From Planctomycetota bacterium (lineage in GTDB: Bacteria; Planctomycetota; Planctomycetia; Pirellulales; Thermoguttaceae): a stretch of 37,558 nt of DNA. The translations under genes were made by a program, and so were the position numbers. Within the stretch, counting starts at the first letter, position 1. Each line of letters opens with the position of its first letter. The stretch lies in assembly GCA_029550925.1 (NCBI GenBank), contig JAKPGL010000170.1, forward strand, positions 1 through 37,558, written 5' to 3'. Below the pieces are notes generated by a model. It saw nothing but the letters and a program-made list of their open reading frames with translations, ran no database searches and was not told the DNA's origin. Below, one piece after another: positions 32,374 to 37,558 of the stretch.

Positions 32374-34680
32374 GTGATTCGAGTGTTGTTCGGCGCGGCC
32401 GGTTGGCCCAGCGGAGTGCTGGAAGTGGGCAGTTGGGCGAAGGCGCAGGGTCTGGCTCAGGTGGTCATCCGCCAAATCCACCCCGCCAAAGTCCTCCAAC
32501 TGCAAGAGGCCGAGGCGGAGAGTCTATGCGCCGGAGAAGCGCCGGAATGGTTTCAAGAACGATGTCGAGACGCAGAACTTTCGCCGCCATCCCCGGCCCG
32601 GCTGGCCGACATGCCAGGCGGATGGGTCGTGGAGGGACCGGACCGACAAGTGCATTTCTATATTCTTCGTCGGGGCACGAAAGCCGACGTATTGGAGGCC
32701 CAGCGGTTGGCTTGGCCAGCGTGTGCGGAGGCGGTTCGAGAGTATGAAGATCGTACCGGCCAAAGGGGACGATTTCTTCGGCCTGGCAGGGCGGCGGCGA
32801 GGACGCCGAGTATTTCGGCGACGATGTGGGAGGCATTGGCGGCGGTGGGCGGGGCCTTTGTGGAGCGTCTGATTCAGTTTCGGCCCCATGTGATCGGTTT
32901 TCGTCTGGAGGGCGGGGACCAGGATCAGGTAGCCGGGTTTATTCGCGCCTGCCGATTGTTTTCTAACGCAGAGGTGGTCTTGGGCGGGCCCACCGCAACG
33001 AGTCATCCGTCGGAAGTCCTAGAAGACCTAGGGGCGGATTATGTATTTGCCGGCGAGGCCGAAGAAACATTCGCTCAGTTTCTTCGAGCCGCCCGAACGC
33101 CCAACTCCAGAGACCTTGCGGCGGAAATCCCCGGCTTGGCGTATCGGTATGGAGGCCGAATCTTCCATAACACGCTCCCCTCCGACGGCTACGGGCGAAC
33201 CGCCGCCAATGGAACCGAGTCCCAGCGGGAAACTGCTAGACTGTTTGGTTTTTCCCTTCCTTCGGGACCAGACAGGGGCCGTCCGATCCCAGCCGGCGGC
33301 TTGGCTGGGCATACGGAAGGAGTTTACCCCCTGGGGCAGGCCGTCGAAGAAGGAGGCGGCTTCGATTCTGCTCTGTGCGCGGCTGCGGAAGAGGTTGGGG
33401 CGATGCAGAGTCGTGTCCGTCCAACGGTTTCGTCGGCTCTTTTGGAGGCGAACCGGCTGGATTGGTCGCTGCTAGAGGGCTTTGATCGGCCGATGAAAAG
33501 TCTCTTTTTTACCGGAAGCCGGGGTTGCCCGGGCGGGTGCAGTTTTTGCGCCAAACTGCACGGCAACCGGGTGCGATGGAAAAGCGCCCGTCGGCTTCTG
33601 GAAGAGATTCAGCAGGCCGACGCTTGGGTGCAATCCGGGAAACTGAAAGTGGAACGGTGGCCTCTTTTTGCCTATACCGACCGGCCGGATTTACAGGAAC
33701 TTCAAGTAGCCTGGGCGGCCGTTTATGACGAAGATTTTTTCCTGCTTCGGGACCGGGCCATCGAATTCTTCCAACTTTGGGAGACGAGCGATCTGCGGCG
33801 TCGGTATCGGCTCAGTTTCCAGACCAACCCACGCAGCCTGTTGGAGCGAACCGGGCGGGTGGATGGGGAACTGTTGGCCTGGATCGACCGGCTGAAACCG
33901 ATGATCCAACTGGGCGGGGAATCTTTTCATCCGGAACTGCTGGCCCGATGGCGCAAACGGCACACCGTAGCCCAGTTGGAACAGGCAGCCGACGCCCTCG
34001 AATCGACCCGGCAAGATTATACGGTGTTTATTCTGCTGAGCGATTTCGACGCTCCGGCCGAGGAAGTGGTGGATGCGGTTTGGCTGTTGTGCCGGGCGGC
34101 GCTTCGGCGGCCCCGGATGCGGATTGCCAGCAGTCCGTTTACCATTCCGCTGTACGATAGCCAAACCCGGCGAGACTTGGAATATCGAGGTCTTTTACCG
34201 CCGGGGCGGGTGCGAAACTATCGAGAGTACGAGCGGCCTCAGCCGGGATGGATGGACCCCTGGGCAGCCCAATTGGCCGACCGGGCGGACGCCGAGTTGC
34301 ACTTCGCCATGCAACCGGCGTATCGAGATGCCGCTTTGGTGCGGGCTATGGAAGTGTTGGTCGAGACAATCCGAGGGTGGGCAGAACCCGACAGCAACTC
34401 TTTCGTTGCCAGCCGACTCGGAACCCCAGCCCCCACCCCGCCGCACCGATCCGTCAGTCCGGCAGACGAAAACCAATCCGGGCAGGCGCCGCTAAAGAAG
34501 TCGCATTTCGACCGCCCCATGACGAAAGATCGCCGTCGGCTTTTGCTCCGGCAAGCCGAGTGGGCCTTGCAGCAGGTGCGTGAAATGGCGTTTCGATTGC
34601 CTGCTGGAATCCATCCGGTGGACGGCCCGGATAGAATGCGAATCGAACTTCCTCGCCCGCCGGAGCACCCCGTGGGCTGA
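32374..34680 (+). CDS. B12-binding-type radical SAM protein
   Basis: A 768-residue protein. The cluster motif C-x3-C-x2-C (Cys385, 389 and 392, in SRGCPGGCSFC) binds the 4Fe-4S cluster that cleaves SAM. Before it, about 180-250 reads VVLGGPTATSHPSEVLEDLG, ADYVFAGEAEETFAQFLRAA, the usual B12-binding-domain tail. A B12 lower-ligand D-x-H-x-x-G motif is not seen. The first 150 residues begin IRVLFGAAGWPSG, possibly the first part of the same domain with an insertion. After the cluster come RLSFQTNPRSLLE, LIQLGGESFHPELL-type and RIASSPFTIPLYDS segments, typical of this family. The start is a GTG at 32374 with only weak context. The reaction is unknown; many relatives modify lipids or cofactors. 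Confidence 0.78.
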   Translation: MIRVLFGAAGWPSGVLEVGSWAKAQGLAQVVIRQIHPAKVLQLQEAEAESLCAGEAPEWFQERCRDAELSPPSPARLADMPGGWVVEGPDRQVHFYILRRGTKADVLEAQRLAWPACAEAVREYEDRTGQRGRFLRPGRAAARTPSISATMWEALAAVGGAFVERLIQFRPHVIGFRLEGGDQDQVAGFIRACRLFSNAEVVLGGPTATSHPSEVLEDLGADYVFAGEAEETFAQFLRAARTPNSRDLAAEIPGLAYRYGGRIFHNTLPSDGYGRTAANGTESQRETARLFGFSLPSGPDRGRPIPAGGLAGHTEGVYPLGQAVEEGGGFDSALCAAAEEVGAMQSRVRPTVSSALLEANRLDWSLLEGFDRPMKSLFFTGSRGCPGGCSFCAKLHGNRVRWKSARRLLEEIQQADAWVQSGKLKVERWPLFAYTDRPDLQELQVAWAAVYDEDFFLLRDRAIEFFQLWETSDLRRRYRLSFQTNPRSLLERTGRVDGELLAWIDRLKPMIQLGGESFHPELLARWRKRHTVAQLEQAADALESTRQDYTVFILLSDFDAPAEEVVDAVWLLCRAALRRPRMRIASSPFTIPLYDSQTRRDLEYRGLLPPGRVRNYREYERPQPGWMDPWAAQLADRADAELHFAMQPAYRDAALVRAMEVLVETIRGWAEPDSNSFVASRLGTPAPTPPHRSVSPADENQSGQAPLKKSHFDRPMTKDRRRLLLRQAEWALQQVREMAFRLPAGIHPVDGPDRMRIELPRPPEHPVG

Positions 34681-34748
34681 GCATCTCCCCCATCCGAAGC
34701 AGCAGAGAAACGTAACCGATCCGCCGAACGGAGCAGACGCCTTGGAGG

Positions 34749-34765
34749 TGCTAGCAATGCTAGCA
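34749..34765. terminator. Palindrome between convergent genes
   Basis: TGCTAGCA occurs twice with one A between (34749-34756 and 34758-34765). Each unit is itself a palindrome, so several hairpins are possible. It lies in the 127-base gap between the converging radical SAM and BON genes. There is no T run, so termination is uncertain. Confidence 0.3.
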
Positions 34766-34807
34766 TGGACTAGCGCCGACGAAACCCGCCCCTTCGCTGG
34801 CCGATGG

Positions 34808-35095
34808 TTACCGGACCTCAATAAGGTTGATGACCTCATTTCGGCCAGCAAAGCTCATGGCCGCATGTTGGGCCAGTTGCTTAAGATAATACGTGGTACA
34901 ACAGCCGAACAGGAGAATCTCCTTGGCCGTCACGGTGACCTGGAGATTCCGGATACCGCCGTGGGTCTCTTGTTGGACGGCACGTTGGATGGAGGCGGCG
35001 AGCCGTTCCAGATCGGCCGACGTTTCCGGCAAAGGAGGAGACAATGTTTCACTCGTCCCCCCCTCCAGGATTAGACGACCGGGGCGCTGGTCCAT
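34808..35095 (-). CDS. Small BON-domain protein (paralogue 1)
   Basis: A 95-residue protein. Residues about 30-95 match the BON fold (alpha-beta-beta-alpha-beta): LAASIQRAVQQETHG, LQVTVTAKEILLFGCCTTYY and LKQLAQHAAMSFAGRNEVIN with a final IEV strand. BON domains bind phospholipid or other ligands and occur in osmotic-stress proteins. No signal peptide is visible, so it is probably cytosolic. AAGGAGG lies directly before the ATG at 35095. It resembles the next BON gene upstream on the same strand, especially in the Y-x-K-Q-L-A-Q helix and the I-N-x-I-E-V end, so the pair arose by duplication. Confidence 0.75.
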   Translation of the reverse strand: MDQRPGRLILEGGTSETLSPPLPETSADLERLAASIQRAVQQETHGGIRNLQVTVTAKEILLFGCCTTYYLKQLAQHAAMSFAGRNEVINLIEVR

Positions 35096-35276
35096 GGGCT
35101 CCTCCTTAAGCGGCGTCAGGGCTCATTCCATTGAACGACGCCGACAAGCAAAGCACGGAAAACTTCCCTGTCTTTCCTCCCGCACAGACATCCTCCGGAC
35201 AAACATGGCCAAAGCCCAATGGGGCTGGGTTCCTTCTGGCAATACTAGCGCGGCCAATCTCGCCGCGAGCAAAAAC

Positions 35277-35310
35277 TTCGTCCTATAATTTCGTCCTATA
35301 AGTCCTATAA
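35277..35310. repeat. Short tandem TTCGTCCTATAA repeats at gene end
   Basis: TTCGTCCTATAA occurs at 35277-35288 and 35290-35301, followed by a partial GTCCTATAA at 35302-35310. The last unit includes the stop codon of the second BON gene. The 35096-35304 gap otherwise holds no gene I can support. Confidence 0.7.
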
Positions 35311-35559
35311 GCTGTGCGAACTCGGCACCTCCGTCGCTTTGACTTCAATCCGATTGATCACACGCAAACCCAAACGGTCGCAAAAAGAACGGACCAGTTC
35401 CTGGGCCAATTGCTTGTGGTAATAACTAGAGACCCTCCCGGAAAGCACAAAAGCATTCCTCGCAGGCGCCACCTGCACCGTCCGGAGTTCGTAGATGGGG
35501 CTGTCGGCCAAGGCCGTCTGCACCCGAGATAAAATTTCCGTTACCTTTACGTCCGCCAT
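35305..35559 (-). CDS. Small BON-domain protein (paralogue 2)
   Basis: An 84-residue protein matching the BON fold along nearly its whole length: ILSRVQTALADSPIYELRTV, AFVLSGRVSSYYHKQLAQEL and VRSFCDRLGLRVINRIEVKA. Its Y-H-K-Q-L-A-Q helix and V-I-N-R-I-E-V end mirror paralogue 1. The start is the ATG at 35559 with AAGGAGGG upstream; 39 extra in-frame codons to 35676 are unsupported. It is 209 bases upstream of paralogue 1 on the same strand. Ligand and role unknown. Confidence 0.75.
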   Translation of the reverse strand: MADVKVTEILSRVQTALADSPIYELRTVQVAPARNAFVLSGRVSSYYHKQLAQELVRSFCDRLGLRVINRIEVKATEVPSSHSL

Positions 35560-35751
35560 GAGCCGGTAAACTCCCTCCTTGGGCAAATGAGACGAGAGAA
35601 GGCCTCCATTAAATCTATCAGGCTTCCTTGGTTCGTCAATCCCCCCGGAAAGGGAAAAAAGAAAAAATTTCCCCAACCGATTTTTGAGAGACAGAAAAGA
35701 ACATCCCCAAGGGGTGCAATAGGATGCCTCTCAGGGGGTATTGGGAAAAGT

Positions 35752-37558
35752 TTACAATTTCTGGGAGGCCCGCACCCAAGCAAACCGTTTCCAGAAAAAG
35801 CCCCCTAGACTGAGGAGCATGAGAATCCAGCCGAGTACACTCGGCCAAAGCCAAAGCCACCAGACGCCTCCGGCAAGGACTCCCCACACCGACGCCCCTC
35901 GGGCCAAGGAGGATCGAACGGAAGGTTTCCGTATTGCCCAGCCCAAGCCAGCCAACCCGCCGGCAAGACCTGCTGCCAGAAGCCAGCGCAAGAACATGCC
36001 GGTATTTTTTTTCGGCGAAAATGTCAAAGCGAATCCTTCGGCGCCGCCGTGGAGCACCCCTCGGCAAACCAATCCGTTTCCTTCCAGCCAGTCTAACCAC
36101 AGCTTGGCGGCATCGGCCGAAGGCGACGGCGCCGAGGAATTTCCTGCCGGTGAATCGGCGATTCCCAGGGTTTCGGCCCATTGGGCCAATTTGAGTTGCC
36201 ACGATTGGGCCTCCGCCCGCACCGTGCGATGCAACTCCGTGGGCGGCGGCAGAGCAAGCTGGCGGAACACCTGCCCCAACATGGCCGAAAACCGCCCCCG
36301 CCAAACCCGGTACCATCGCAAGAAGTCTTCTTTCTCCCCCATCTGGCGGCATCCGATTTCTACCAATTCTCCTATGGCCCGAAGCCGATACGCATCCAAC
36401 CGCAAAGGGCTGACCCGCCCGCCCCCTTCCGGGTCGGCCAATTCGTAGCCTGCGGGAGGATAAATGGTCCACAAAGAAGCGGCCACAGGCCAGTTTTCTA
36501 TCCAAGGGCTAGGAAACGGATGCTGCCCTTCTCGTACTCCCGGCGCCAACATGCCCATAAAACTGACCTGCACCACCTGGGGCAACTCCGCAGAACCCAA
36601 CAGCACCGTCCATCGCTCGGCCTGCTGATCCAGCAGCAGAGGTGCAGGATTGTGTTCTACCTGCACGTGGAGCAATCGGAAGCCCTTCGGCAAGCAGACC
36701 GTACAACGGTCCTGACCAGCCGGGAGAAGGTAAAACCAGGCTTTGCCGGAGCATGCGCCGTCGGTTTCCCAGCGGAGATGGAAGTCGGCCAAACGGACTT
36801 CGGGACGTTGGGGTTGGTCGGCCGCCGGACGAACCCGGGCGGTGAACTGGGGAGAGACGACCCGGTAGGCCTCCCAGGCCTCTTGGCCGATCCCCTCCGA
36901 CGCCGCGGTTTCCGGAAGCTCCGTCTTTTCCAACCCTTGGGTTTCCCACACCAACGGCTGGAGCTGCCATTGGCCGGGCAGGACCAACAGGTGTTCGGAT
37001 TCGGGGACGTTGAGGGGGAGAATTTTAGGCAGCTCCTGAGGGCCTGTCTTCGGCCAGTGGATAGGCCCGGCGATGCGAATCCGATAGGTCCCTTCGATAG
37101 GAGCTAAGGGACGAAGCACCAACGCCCGGCGTCCCTCGCCAAGTTCCTTCGTCGAGAGAGTGACCGGCGCCATGGTTTTATAGGGTCCGGGCCAACTGGG
37201 GGGAACTTCTAAGAGGATTTCGTCCAGGAGTCCCCGTTGGACGTGCAGGTGCAACTCCACTTCGGCCTGCCAATGTTCTATATCCGGACGAACCAGGGTC
37301 ATTTGCCGGAGACGCCACTGCGGTCGATTCGGCAGGACCTGGATCTCTGCGCCGGCGATCTGTCGGGGATCGACGGCAAAAGATTTCAGCGGTCGGCCTA
37401 AGGAAGATTTGGCGTCGCTGGACGGCGGCAGTTCCATTTCCGTAAGCCCATCCGATTTGGCCAGCCGGACCACCACCTCGGGCTGGCGGAACAGTTCCAG
37501 GGTAGCCCATTCGGTCTCTGCCCCTTCCATTTCCACATAAGGCACTGGCCGACGTTGA
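35752..37558 (-). CDS. Large C-terminally anchored membrane protein, N-terminus cut
   Basis: The frame is open from the right edge to a stop at 35752 (about 602 codons visible). An in-frame GTG at 37545 exists, but the frame continues to the edge, so the true start lies outside. Most of the visible part is beta-rich with paired strands, for example VEVPPSWPGPYKTMAPVTLS-like and RIRIAGPIHWPKTGPQELP stretches, suggesting repeated beta-sandwich domains outside the membrane. Two hydrophobic regions close it: LRWLLAAGLAGGLAGLGWAI and ASVWGVLAGGVWWLWLWPSV, with LGWILMLLSLGGFFW just after. The short C-terminus is basic. I recognise no family. Confidence 0.68.
   Translation of the reverse strand, partial: QRRPVPYVEMEGAETEWATLELFRQPEVVVRLAKSDGLTEMELPPSSDAKSSLGRPLKSFAVDPRQIAGAEIQVLPNRPQWRLRQMTLVRPDIEHWQAEVELHLHVQRGLLDEILLEVPPSWPGPYKTMAPVTLSTKELGEGRRALVLRPLAPIEGTYRIRIAGPIHWPKTGPQELPKILPLNVPESEHLLVLPGQWQLQPLVWETQGLEKTELPETAASEGIGQEAWEAYRVVSPQFTARVRPAADQPQRPEVRLADFHLRWETDGACSGKAWFYLLPAGQDRCTVCLPKGFRLLHVQVEHNPAPLLLDQQAERWTVLLGSAELPQVVQVSFMGMLAPGVREGQHPFPSPWIENWPVAASLWTIYPPAGYELADPEGGGRVSPLRLDAYRLRAIGELVEIGCRQMGEKEDFLRWYRVWRGRFSAMLGQVFRQLALPPPTELHRTVRAEAQSWQLKLAQWAETLGIADSPAGNSSAPSPSADAAKLWLDWLEGNGLVCRGVLHGGAEGFALTFSPKKNTGMFLRWLLAAGLAGGLAGLGWAIRKPSVRSSLARGASVWGVLAGGVWWLWLWPSVLGWILMLLSLGGFFWKRFAWVRASQKL

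Noticed and set aside
1-37558. CRISPR array, prophage or transposase genes
   Set aside because: I found no regularly spaced direct repeats, no integrase, capsid or transposase-like protein in any frame.

Overview
The window looks like a chromosomal segment from a member of the Planctomycetota, most likely near Pirellulales or Thermogutta-like lineages. I infer this from the gene families, not from a database search: a DUF1080 glycoside-hydrolase-like protein, Tat-signal sugar isomerase and epimerase proteins, leucine-rich-repeat and short lipoproteins, a DcaP-like porin, FHA and BON proteins, a DUF4254 protein, and a standalone CoaB next to frr. The sequence is moderately GC-rich. Most real genes have a clear AAGGAG-type ribosome binding site, which I used to choose starts. 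I see no tRNA, rRNA, CRISPR array, transposase or phage gene.

Layout. 1-6 kb: a porin cut by the left edge, diverging from an APC amino-acid permease, then a DinG-type helicase and a small lipoprotein. 6-8.5 kb: an exported methyltransferase-fold protein and an LRR lipoprotein with a long Glu/Lys/Pro stalk. 8.7-12.9 kb: the conserved translation and nucleotide block, transcribed leftwards as rpsB-tsf-pyrH-frr-coaB. 13.6-16.1 kb: a TIM-barrel epimerase, a DUF4254 protein and an alpha/beta-hydrolase-like protein. 16.3-19.6 kb: a structured leader followed by three genes (coiled-coil membrane protein, exported two-TM protein, repeat plus FHA-like protein). 19.8-24.5 kb: a Tat-type epimerase, a DUF2461 protein, a Tat-type sugar-isomerase-like protein and a divergent SAM methyltransferase. 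24.5-26.3 kb: a nucleoside-permease-like MFS transporter carrying an EF-hand. 27.1-31.1 kb: three overlapping or closely spaced genes (Pro/Ser-rich membrane protein, BY-kinase/ParA-like P-loop protein without the Walker lysine, ExeA/GspA-like AAA ATPase), resembling the regulatory arm of an exopolysaccharide or secretion locus. 31.2-37.6 kb: a DUF1080 protein, a B12-binding-type radical SAM protein, two small paralogous BON proteins and a large membrane protein cut by the right edge.

The intergenic DNA is full of small palindromic elements with no coding capacity: two copies of a 93-95 bp element with 19-bp inverted ends, a 97-bp nested palindrome, a 183-bp element with ~24-bp inverted ends, copies of a TAACTTAG palindrome family and degenerate copies of a TCATTCCCGCG-type repeat. 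These, the leader at 16296-16402, the EF-hand transporter and the lysine-less P-loop protein with its partners are the points most worth following up.
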